Shown here piece after piece: positions 33,401-42,948 of a stretch of DNA of 64,000 nucleotides. The first letter of the stretch is position 1, and every line of letters starts with the position of its first letter. The notes under the pieces are model-generated. The model ran no database searches. It worked only from the letters and a program-made list of their open reading frames with translations, and was not told the origin of the DNA. Made by a program: the position numbers and the translations under genes. This stretch comes from Pseudopithomyces maydicus (Eukaryota > Ascomycota > Dothideomycetes > Pleosporales > Didymosphaeriaceae): contig JANTUC010000006.1 in assembly GCA_026873275.1 (NCBI GenBank), forward strand, positions 310,001 to 374,000, read 5' to 3'.

Positions 33401-33634
33401 CTTGGAGAGTTGAGCAATATTTTCTGTAGTCTGGACAGAAAAAGAACCTTTAGAGTTCAAGTCGCTAGAGGCAGGCGTCCGGGTAGTGCTATTTGGCGCC
33501 GGAGTTGCTTGAGCAGAGAGAGGTATGCTTGGAGTCACATCGCGAGAAGCGTTTCCCGTCTGATCGCTACCAGGTGTTTGTTTCTTTGACCGCTTTGGGA
33601 TTTTGTTCTTTAATCTTGTAACAAAATCAGGCAT
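30411..33634 (-). CDS. NACHT-type NLR with C-terminal ankyrin repeats
   Basis: The gene is seen as two minus-strand frames that meet at the G run 31235-31238 (plus strand). One base there fuses them into one protein of 1,074 residues, read NNPSFPLRFEDWVSFHYHIY across the junction. From the N-terminus there is a basic start (MPDFVTRLKNKIPKRSKKQ), a Ser/Thr/Pro linker, and a helical STAND N-terminal region (residues about 75-330). The NACHT NTPase follows, with P-loop IKGTVGTGKTTL and Walker B IRIMIDALDEC, then the helical region after it and three or more ankyrin repeats (GVTALGYSALGGHKAIVEKLL; DFVPLSIARAFDDEDIFQLLL). Such proteins are fungal innate-immunity or incompatibility sensors. No intron is seen. 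Confidence 0.86.
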
Positions 33635-34287
33635 GACGAGCTCGCGTACCGGGGTAGTTGAATCGTTGCGTCTGTCTTGCTATCGGCTGGTATTGAGATG
33701 ATCTGTGTAAGTCCTAACGATGATAATTGAAAGGCTGGTGAGAAGGCGGGGTTTCCAGCGCATTCGCGGCTGTGCCAATCCTTGTTGCTCAGCCTCATGC
33801 CCTGCCTGCAGATGCGAGGAACCCGGTCATGGTAACAGGCCAACTCCTGCCTCATAACGTGATTGGTGCGCTGCCCAGGTGCCCAGGGGCCAGACGTGGC
33901 GCGGCAAGGCTGGTTTTAATGAACAGGCGAAGACGACTGCCCACATATTAACATCCTCAAAGGAATAGGATCTACCTTCACTGCTTACGATATATCCAAG
34001 TCGAGGTTTCAATTACTCGTTTTGATGTCGTGGAGCCATGATTTCGAGTCATGGTGTGGCTGGTGCAACATGTGGCTAGTGACATGATGTGGCGGTGCTT
34101 GAGCCTCCTCGCTTAATTATTTCCCCTCGCACTCACATGCATTGATCGAATTCTCGACGACGCCACATACTCGCACGCACACCCAAAACCCTTTTTGTAC
34201 GTTTGAACAGAATCGCGCGAATGTGCGCGAAATTATCGCATTGCTGACCTGAGCTCTAGTCCCCCAAAAAACCCATTTCTCGCCAAG
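33635..34287. promoter_or_regulatory. divergent promoter, NLR / RPS21
   Basis: 653 bp between the two ATGs. It holds a gtgcgctgcccaggtgcccaggg segment with a doubled cccaggtg/cccaggg core near 33866-33890. No gene is supported. Confidence 0.45.
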
Positions 34288-34621
34288 ATGGAGAACGAAA
34301 GAGGAGAGCTCGTGGATCTGTAAGTCCCTGGGACTTTGCGCTTCTCCTTCTGGAGGTCATTTTACACTGTTTCAGGGCTGACTTTTCACAAGTTACATCC
34401 CCCGCAAGTGCAGCGCCACCAACCGCCTGATCCGCCCCGACGACCACGCCTCCGTTCAGATCTCTGTCGCCAACGTCTCCGAGGACGGCCGCCTCACCGG
34501 CGAGAACACTTCATTTGCGCTTTGCGGCTTTGTGCGGGCGATGGGCGAGGCAGATGACTCATTAAACCGTCTGGCGCAGCAGGCCGGACTCCTCAACAAG
34601 GTGTGGAGCGCATCGAAATAA
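34288..34621 (+). CDS. RPS21: 40S ribosomal protein S21 (eS21)
   Basis: Two exons, 34288-34319 and 34393-34621, give 86 residues, the normal eS21 length. The start MENERGELVDL, the splice-restored LYIPRKCSATNRLI, DHASVQISVANV and CGFVRAMGEADDSLNRLAQ are near-identical to the family consensus. It belongs to the small ribosomal subunit and is needed for late 18S rRNA maturation. The first exon codes only ten full residues, so the gene is easily missed by simple ORF finding. No frame break is present. Confidence 0.96.
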
Positions 34622-35583
34622 GGGAATTTGGGGGCGCGAACAGGGTCGAGGAACGATACGATATGAATGGCATGACCGGATACATGGTTTCTGGCATTCT
34701 GGCGCATTTGGAGACGGGGGAATCATCATGAATACCTTTCAGAAAAACAGCAGAATGGAATCTGTTACATCTCCGACAAGTCGCGCAAGACGCCCGGCAG
34801 CATTTACTACCTACTGTGTGCGAAATTTCTAGTTCTGGTTTCTTTCAATCTTTGGCCTGCAACAGTGCGATGCGATAGATTGAGCCCACCATCGCGCTAG
34901 TTACTCGACTTGTCCTGCACGAACATGGCATTTCTACCATCCTTTATGCATGATATCATAATTCGGATCTAGACTATCCAGATTACACAGGCGCTAACAC
35001 AGTTAGATTTAGACCGTTGAGATTACACAGGTGCTAAGCCAGAATGCGACTCCATATATGAGGGCAGCACTGCATCCAAGGCCTGCGCCCTCGTGATACC
35101 TCCGCGCTGTTTCCGGCATAGCGACACAGAATCTGGGGTGCGTTTTGATAACTCCTGCGGCATATAGCCTGGGGTGCATCGCGACACCAAGTCATCCACT
35201 GGGCGGCTTTTCGGCAATTTTGCTGTCGCCGAGCCGCAATTGAGTGCTCTGTATATTAAGTGGAGAGATTTCACCAACCACGATGGCTTGGCAGATAGTA
35301 GCCCGGGTTGGATTAGATGAAGGCGTGTGGAGTGGGTAAGTCATTTCGGGGGCTAATCTAGGTGATGCGGTATGACGATCAAAGGCAACCCGGGCCGGCT
35401 GTACTCGCACGGTCAGCACCGCAACGATAATCAAAACGGTGGTTGATGTGAAAGTGTATAAATGGGCGGTGGTGATTTCGCAAAGGCACCTTCGTTGTGG
35501 CACTCCAGTTCAACGCACGCTCCGGTCGACAATACATACATACTTTCGCTTCTCACTCTTCGCTTCACCATCCCATCTTCAAA
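34622..35583. other. intergenic region RPS21/AA9
   Basis: 3' flank of RPS21 and promoter of the AA9 gene. A short duplication is visible near 34973-35037: 'agattacacaggcgctaa' and 'gagattacacaggtgctaa', about 50 bases apart. No gene is supported. Confidence 0.5.
35457..35463 (+). promoter_or_regulatory. TATA box of the AA9 gene
   Basis: TATAAAT lies 121 bases upstream of the ATG at 35584, a position usual for strongly regulated fungal secretory genes. It is followed by a CT/CA-rich 5' leader. Confidence 0.5.
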
Positions 35584-36325
35584 ATGAAGTCTGCTTTCGT
35601 GCTCGTCGCCGCGGCCTCCTTGGCCTCCGCCCACTCGACATGGCAGGAGCTCTGGGTCGGATCTACCGACAAGGCGCAGACCTGCGTGCGTACCGTCAAG
35701 GACAACAGCCCCATCGACTCCCTCTCATCCGCCGACATGTTCTGCGGTCGGGGACCCGCCTCCTCATCTGGCGTCTGTGAGGTCGCAGCCGGAGACTCGC
35801 TCACCGTTGAGATGCACGCTCAGCCCGGTGCGCGCTCGTGCTCGCAGCCCGCCATCGGTGGCAACCACTACGGACCCGTGTACGTCTACATGGCCAAGGT
35901 TTCCGATGCGAAGACCGCCACTTCCGGTTCGTTCTTCAAGGTTGCTGAGGATGGCTACACTGGCACGACTGCTTCGTGGGGAACTGAGATCCTGAACGCC
36001 AACTGCGGAAAGAGGGCGTTCACTGTGCCCAAGAGCCTTGCTGCTGGCGACTACCTCGTCCGTGCTGAGGCTATTGCGCTGCACGCTGGTGCTGGAAACC
36101 CCCAGCCCTACGTTTCGTGCTTCCAGGTCAAGGTCACCGGTGGTGGCAGCGCGAACCCCAGCGGTGTCAGCTTCCCTGGTGCCTACAAGCTCAGGTACGT
36201 TCCTATGTATATGCCCCTAACAAAGTATCTTGCTAACAAACTGCAGCGACCCCTTGTTCAGCAAGGCCATCTACGACAACTCTTTCAAGTACGTCAGCGT
36301 TGGCCCGGCCGTCTTCTCTGGTTAG
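35584..36325 (+). CDS. AA9 lytic polysaccharide monooxygenase (secreted)
   Basis: Two exons, 35584-36194 and 36247-36325, give 229 residues. A signal peptide MKSAFVLVAAASLASA ends just before His, so the mature protein starts HSTWQELWVG, giving the first copper-binding histidine of the His brace. The second is in GGNHYGPVYVYMAKV. The axial tyrosine lies in QPYVSCFQVKVTG, and the second-sphere histidine in AIALHAGAG. Conserved disulphide cysteines are seen (TCVRTV, MFCGRG, GVCEVAAGD, ARSCSQ, ANCGKR, SCFQV). AA9 enzymes cleave cellulose or related glucans oxidatively outside the cell. There is no carbohydrate-binding module; the protein ends shortly after the catalytic domain (LFSKAIYDNSF). The frame is intact. 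Confidence 0.93.
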
Positions 36326-36594
36326 ATGTATATAGTAGAGTGATTCAAGCAGTCACGTGTGGCACTTCATTGTTGTATACTTTAGCATTGTTGAGATACG
36401 CTCATTGCATTATATGAGAAGAGATCTGTCAATACCATTAGCATGAATGAATGCATTTCAAGAACAGCGACCCCTTGACAGTGACGCGCAACTCTGGAAC
36501 ACTTACTCGTTACCATGTGGGAGAGTCGCTATGCCAAAACGCCAGCCTTTTACTATCCATACCACTTTAACGCCATGTCATGTCGAACCCATTT

Positions 36595-37002
36595 TTAGTT
36601 TTCCCTCATGTACCAGAACATAGCCAACCGGTACAGCGCCTCCCTCGCAGTCACAAACTCCGCCTGCTGACTCCTGAAGACCTTCAACGCCTGTTCCAGC
36701 ACGCTCTTGTACGCCTCCTGGGTATCTTTATCGCTCAAACGCGCAGTGAGTTCGCCATATGGCAAGTAGGTTTCCCCCTGACCGAACATCTGTTCATGGA
36801 TATATTCGTAGCACACCTGGTAGAACAATTCTGTTTCCGGTGTGCTGGGTCTTGACACTCGTCCTGCGAGCTCCATCAAGTCGAATTCGAATGCTTCTCT
36901 CCGCTTGAAGTCATCGAGGATGTTTTGAATCGAAGTGTCCTGTGGGAAGTGATTCCTCGGTACGCTGAGAGTCTCAGAGTATTCGTAGGCTGATTGGATC
37001 AT
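36595..37002 (-). CDS. small protein of unknown function
   Basis: One exon of 135 residues starting MIQSAYEYSETLSVPRNHF and ending YRLAMFWYMREN. I do not recognise the family. It is soluble, acidic and mostly helical in appearance, with aromatic-rich segments (ELFYQVCYEYIHEQMFG; ALYRLAMFWYM). There is no signal peptide or transmembrane helix. The ATG is preceded by a TA-rich leader (tatatgtatatatgtg type, 37010-37040). Codon use looks normal and the frame is intact. It could be a real gene or a chance frame; even composition and an AT-rich promoter-like upstream favour a gene. Confidence 0.55.
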   Translation of the reverse strand: MIQSAYEYSETLSVPRNHFPQDTSIQNILDDFKRREAFEFDLMELAGRVSRPSTPETELFYQVCYEYIHEQMFGQGETYLPYGELTARLSDKDTQEAYKSVLEQALKVFRSQQAEFVTAREALYRLAMFWYMREN

Positions 37003-37418
37003 GGTGGCGATAGATATGTATATATGTGTAAATATATACTAACACAGCTCGAAAGTAACCGAAGTATAAAAGTAGTGTTGTCGTATAAATCTTAAAAGTC
37101 GTCAATGCGAATGTCGCAAAATGTGTTTTTTTCAAAATCGGATATCCCACCAGCAAAAACTCAGCGCTGCACTAAAATATATATATTACAAAAACTAAAA
37201 TCCCAACAATTCGCAAACCAAGGAAAAAAAAATTCCAAGTCGCTCTCGCCGTCTCAGACCGTCATGCTGCAGTCACGCCGTCACGCGAGATTCCCCGACA
37301 TCGCCACGCGACAAATCCCGACTCACGCCAGAAAAATTTCCAACCCCCAAGTGGGAACCAGGGGAACCCCATCATACGCATGTATCATCGTCGACGTATC
37401 TCGCGTTTCCTGCCCCAA
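37003..37418. other. intergenic region between two minus-strand genes
   Basis: Promoter of the small unknown gene and 3' flank of the DHH gene, with A-rich tracts around 37160-37240. No gene is supported. Confidence 0.45.
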
Positions 37419-39039
37419 TCACGCCGCCTTGACAAAGTAATTATTCAACGTGTTCGCCTGGGCCTTCTTCTTTTCCTTGGCCCCCGGTTCCGATTTCTTC
37501 CGCGCATTCTCACCGACTCCCATCAGCGTCTTGAACTCCTCCCACTCCTGCGTGTTTACAATCCCACCTGATGCCTCCTTGTGGCCCCGTGCAAAGCTCT
37601 CGCCAAGGCGCGCGCGGAGGTCTGGATCCCCCGCGACGATGCGCTCGAGCGTGGAGATGATGTCGACCTTATGCTGGGCGTCGCGAGCGCGCGCGTGCTT
37701 TGCGATTCTGCACGAGAAATTGACTTTGCCTGGGAGGTAGCCTTCGTTTGCGCACATTACGATTTCGAGCTTGTCTGACTTGAGGAAGCCGGCCCAGCGG
37801 GTGGCGATGACGGGGTGGACTTGAGCGGCGGATTTGATGGTGAGGACTGCAATTGTTGCGTCGCGGGAGAACTTTGGGGGTACGTGGGCCCATTTTTCGG
37901 TCTCTTGCTTGACTTCGAATTGGGCGTCGCGGAGGTTCTCGTTTTTGAGTAGTGGTTGGGGACCGTCGACGGAGATGACTGCGTCCCATGCTGCTGCAAC
38001 GTTGTATGCGGCTGAGCGTCGAGGCGCATTGACAAGGCCCACGGCATCGTTGATTGCCTTTTTGGGATTCTTCTTAAATGTTGCTGCCATGTCTGGAAAA
38101 GGCGGCTGCCATTTCAGTGAATTCCCAAGATCACCATGCGTCCCCAAAGCTGCAAGCCATGATATCTTGTCCTCTAGATCTGGATGCAAAGGCAAACATA
38201 TATGGTAGGTCAGAAGAGAACTTGTCGCCACTGGTGGACAGTCATGAGCAGTCACGTATTCAGCACCCTCTGGAAAGCCGCCTTCTTCAGCGAAGTGATG
38301 ATCGATGATGAGGCACGTGTGCGCTTCGTGGTAAAGAGGCCCACTCCTTCTGCTCCCCTGATCCAGAACAAATATATATGCCGGAGACTCGTCAGAAATA
38401 GTCTCACGAGTACTTTCATCGTGTACATTACTTCCTTTTGGTGGGAAATGTACAGATATGAGCTCAGGAGACAGTCCCAGCGATGTGAGAGTGTGGTGCA
38501 AGATGGCCCCAGAAGACAGCCCTGTGGTAGCAAAATTAAATTAGCCATGGAAAAAATGTCAAGTGTCACTCTAAGATTTCGTATCGTCTCGAGACATGCG
38601 AAACAGCAGTATATGGAAAAGTCTTAACTCACCATCCGCGTCCTTATCCGGCAAAATCAACGTCTTCTTCCCAGCTTCCGCACTGAAACCATCAGCCACA
38701 CAATTCAAACCAACAGCACTTCAATCAACATTCTACACACCATTCTTTGATTATCTCTCTCGCCCGCTCAATCTGTGCCCTCGGCGCCGGCCATACAATC
38801 TCTCCCGCCTCATCCCGTCTCGAAGGCGTAAGATGGTACTCCGGGATCTGAACTTTCTGTTTCTTCGGTTTCGTAGCTGATATCTGACTTTCTGCTTTCC
38901 GTTTTGTAGGGCTCGTCATTCTGAGTGTTGTGTGGAAGGTACGCGGGAAAGTGATGGCTAGAGATCGAGTGATCAATTGACTATTGTTGCAATGTAGACC
39001 ACGTGGTGTCGAGAGAAAAGACCGGAGCGCGAGTAGCAT
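37419..39039 (-). CDS. DHH-family phosphoesterase
   Basis: Three exons, 39039-38741, 38682-38633 and 38521-37419, give 483 residues. Splicing builds TLILPDKDADGLSSGAIL, the DHH-family motif with its metal-binding aspartates, and the third exon has CLIIDHHFAEEGG, the name-giving DHH motif. A DHHA1-like C-domain follows (VNFSCRIAKHARARD ... SFARGHKEASGGIV), where GGH-like Gly/His contacts are expected. The enzyme is probably a nuclease or phosphodiesterase of the RecJ-like superfamily. Two starts are possible: ATG 39039 adds MLLALRSFLSTPRGLH...FHTTLR, which looks like a mitochondrial presequence, while ATG 38919 begins MTSPTKRKAESQ with a nuclear-type basic stretch. Confidence 0.82.
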
Positions 39040-39623
39040 GCTACTATGGGATATGATAATGGATGCATTGGTGGATGGATTGGGAAATCACGAAGGTTGG
39101 GCCGAGGGATCGATGACGTCTTTCATGAAATTTGGCACTAGTCTGTTTTCGGGTGTCGCGCTGGATAGTTTGGTGTACTGAGTCGTTCGATCGATAGGCA
39201 CGGCACGGCACATCTATCTAGTCCACTGCAAATCATACGTAGATTAGAGGACGGTGGGTAGGCTTTGACATTTTTAGCGCCTCCTTGGTCCGCGAGTCAT
39301 AGTACCGCGCCCCCAAAGTCACCGCTAATCATGTACACAGAGAGAAACGTCGTCGGAAGAGAAACGTATGTCATTGAAGAAATTAGGAAAAGGCACTATC
39401 TAATCTGAACCAAGTAATCTGTAAACAAAAATATACTCGCACATCCCATGCTGTAAAAATCATACACATATGCGACTTCCCTTCCCAATCATAAAACTAC
39501 ATACCAACGCCAGAACCCGTGATATCATTCCACCCGATCCATGAATCCAAGCACAAAGAGAAATAGAAGAAGAAAAAATACAAAAAGAAGGTGAAGTGAT
39601 AAATCGTCCGCGTCGCCATCAAT
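39040..39623. other. intergenic region
   Basis: Upstream DNA of the DHH gene and 3' flank of the coiled-coil gene; A-rich near 39560-39600. No gene is supported. Confidence 0.45.
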
Positions 39624-42418
39624 CTACCCCATAGACTTGCGAACAAGCTTCCTCCTACACCAGATTAGCACAACCCCAGCACAGTGAAAGGCATATAAAC
39701 TCACGACGCGGCCCACCCCCGGCTCTTCGGCCTCTGCTCCTCCCCATTTGCCGTCCCCGCACCCTCCCGTGCTCCCGGAGTCTTCGGCCTCGACTCAGAA
39801 TAGTACCTCCTGTGATCAGCTCGCTTCGTCGCCTTCGCAGACTGCGCCGCCGAAGTCGTTGGCCTCTCCTCTGCATTTGTCGTCTGCTTTTCCACCTTCT
39901 CTTGAGGGGCCGCTGTCTTCGGGCGCAAGAGGTTGAGCTTGTCCTTTGGCAAGAATGCGGTCCTGGGTCGCGGGGCGTCTACCACCCTCGGTTCCTCCTT
40001 CTCCACCTTCGCTTCTTCGTCGTCCTTGCGCGCGATCTTGCGCATTAGACCTTTCAGGGTGAGCGACTTGCCCCGCTTGTGGCGCAGCTCTGTCGGTGGG
40101 AGGTCATTTGAGATGAGGATGGGACGGTAGGAGGGCTCACGGCGGAGGACAGCTTCGGGTGTGCCTTGGATGCTGGTGGTGGATGTGCCTGGCCCGATGG
40201 ATACTGGGCGTGCGGGAAAAAGGAGTTCTTCTTCCGAGGGGATGGGAGGAATGGGGATTACGAAGTTGGTTGTTGTGTCTGTGATGAGGGTAGCGCTGGA
40301 GCGCGCGGATGCATCGCCAGATACGGTCCGGTTGCGTGTGCGTTGGCGGGCCAGGCGTTCGTGGTCAAGCATCAGCTGCTCCTTGGTAGCCTCCAGTTCT
40401 TTGACGTTCTTTTTCAAGCGTTCGTTCTCTTCTTGGAGCTTGCTATGTCCTGACTTGGTGGTTTCTTGAGACTTGCTTAGCTCTTGGAATTTAGCGTCTT
40501 TGTCGGCGTTCTCCTTCCGTAACTGCTTGATCTCGTCGTCTTTGGTCTGGATTTCTTCACGGCCTTCCTTCAATTGGCCCTCCATGCGCTGAAAGTGCAC
40601 CCGGTGGACCAGGCTTGGTCGCGCAGTCTCCATATCGTCGTTGATCGCCTTTTCCAACTTCAGTTGTTCTCGAAGGGTTTCGGAAGCCTGCTCGGACGCA
40701 AATACGCGTGCATTTGCCTCGCGCACGCGCTTCTCGAGAGCCTCTACTTCACCGTACAAGCGCAAATTGTCTTGCTGTGCAGCATTGAACATTGCCTCCA
40801 ACTCCTGCTGATCCTGCTCCTCGATCGTAGGCAGCTGACCTAGGGAATTCTGCGGACTTAACTCAACGTCTTCCTCGATTCTCATCGCTGCTTCACGCAG
40901 CCTCTCTTGCGTTCGTGTGTGTTGCCTCCGTTCATCGTTCAACGCTTGTTGCATGCCAGACATCGCATCCCATGCTCTTCGCAGTTCGATTTGAGTGTCG
41001 TGTAAGCGCTCATTCGCTGTGGCCGCATCCGCAAGTTGTAATTTCAGCCTGGAAATTACATCATCTTTTTCATCCAGGGTTCGCTCATCGATCTCAGTAG
41101 AGCTTCTCCCTTTGACACGAAGAAACTTAACCTGCAATGCAGCCTGCGAATCGCTGTCGGTGGCGCTGTCAACTTTGCCGTCGGTATCAACCCTTGAATT
41201 AGCCTGTCGCTCTAGAAAAGTGATGCGATCTGCGAGGTGCTGAAGTTCAGAATCTTTGAGTCGCAAAGAAGCATGGTGTCGGCGCTGAATATCCTCGATC
41301 TTGGTCTTATTTTATTGTCAGTCAACATGGTATCAAGAGGAGGAACCCGTTAGCGCTACAATGCAAACTTACATCGCGATCTTTGATACACTTCTCCTTT
41401 TGCTCGTTTGCCTTTCTCAAAGCAAACAGCTCGATATCTTTTCGATAAATCACCGCTTGGTGGTCGCGACCCAATGTCTGCTTCATTGTTTTCAGTTCCC
41501 CCTCACGCTTGAGTACTCCGAAATCGTCTCGTTCATTGTTGCGCGCGCATTGTGGAGCTCACTTTTGGTGCGTCGGAGGTCGATTTCCATTGCCTTCTCT
41601 GTAGTCCTGAGCTCTGCAACTTGTTTGCGCAGTTTGTCAATCTCCGCGTCTTTATTTCCAGAAGACGTCAGCTCGGGATTTGAGGAGGAATGCTTGCGGG
41701 CCAGGGGACCGGGCCGTCGTGAGTCAGGGATAACTAATTCGGTATTTATCGCGTGCGCCCGGGACATGAGGGTTTCAATAACCGCAGGTGTTTCTGACTC
41801 GTGGGAGGCTCTTTGTAACGCTTCAAATGAGACAACCACAAACGCTGCAACAAGAATGTCCTGCACAGAGATGTTTTGATTTGCAACTGTGACAAGCGTC
41901 AAGATGTGTAGCGCGTTGGCAATTTTTGTTTGATGCCGAGCTGCCCACGAGTGCGGGTATCTCCGTGTCAACGCAAGAAATGCCCCAGGAAGTGCTGCGG
42001 TCGTGGCCACTGAAACCATCCGTGATAATGGAAAATATGGGGCCCAGCGATAGTCTATGAATTCTAGAAGCTTTCTAGCGTCAATGCCCAAGTGGGTTCC
42101 CAAGGCGGTAAGGGCCGCGGTAGCGTTTATCCGACTGCTATGGAATATTCGAATAATATAGGTCGGCGCTGGTGTGTCGCTCCATTTGGAAACAGGAAGA
42201 CGGAAACTCTGGTCTACTGGGTCGTAAATCGTGATTCCGTTCGTAACGCCATCCAGGAATTTTTGCGTGGAAGTCGCGTCGTTACAAAGTCCAATGGAAC
42301 AAATGGATTTTCCGGTAATATAGAAGAAGCTCCCCGGCAGAGCAATGATTAATCCTGCAGCGGTCGATATTGGATGATTGTGTGCGTAGTCCCGGACGCT
42401 TCCTACTACGGTGCTCAT
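39624..42418 (-). CDS. membrane-anchored long coiled-coil protein
   Basis: Three exons: 42418-41373, 41305-39705 and 39654-39624. One break at the C run 41498-41502 (plus strand) is cured by one base, joining SSVRGELKTMKQTLG and giving 892 residues. The N-terminus has a hydrophobic helix (STAAGLIIALPGSFFYITG), a folded region, then possible second and third hydrophobic segments (VSVATTAALPGAFLAL; ILVAAFVVVSF). From about residue 270 onward it is heptad-rich coiled coil (EIDKLRKQVAELRTTEKAM ... LQEENERLKKNVKELEATK). The C-terminal 200 residues are basic and disordered, ending SRKLVRKSMG after a 50-bp intron. I do not recognise the family; a tether at a membrane is a guess from the architecture. 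Confidence 0.75.
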
Positions 42419-42948
42419 GTTGTCGTGGAATGGGGGCTTCAAGCCCGTGCCTAACAATGCGCAAGGATTCAAGCTGCTCCAGAATAGGCAATTAAAAGTT
42501 GACGGAGCCGCGAATTGTGTCCTGACGTTATATCGTCTCGCTGCGTAGGTCGTAGAATCTTAGCAACCGTAAAATACATACACGGAACAGGCTGCGAAGG
42601 GGCCGGCACGATAGAAATGAAATCTATCACTGAGGCCTGCAAATACGTTGTAATGCGATGTTGGTCGTGGTACTCGTTCTCATTAGAAACCTAGCGAGGT
42701 AACGAAATGCTATAGATAGACCAATGCAAAAATTATGAACATGCGCAATCAATGCAGGTGCGAAAAACGCAAAGGATTGTAGAAAAAGAAGAACAGAGAC
42801 AAAGTCGCAAAGGCGACAAAAAAAGAGACGTGTCGGGTAAGCATACTGAGCCGCCCTGCTTATATGCAGCTGGAAAGGATATCGCAGCCAAAAGAAAGGA
42901 GGCAAAGCAGCATTGACCTCAGGTGCATTTGGCGAGCAGGATAGGCTC
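42419..42948. other. intergenic region
   Basis: Promoter of the coiled-coil gene and 3' flank of PFF1. Long minus-strand frames here continue in a shifted frame from PFF1 and are not conserved. No gene is supported. Confidence 0.5.
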
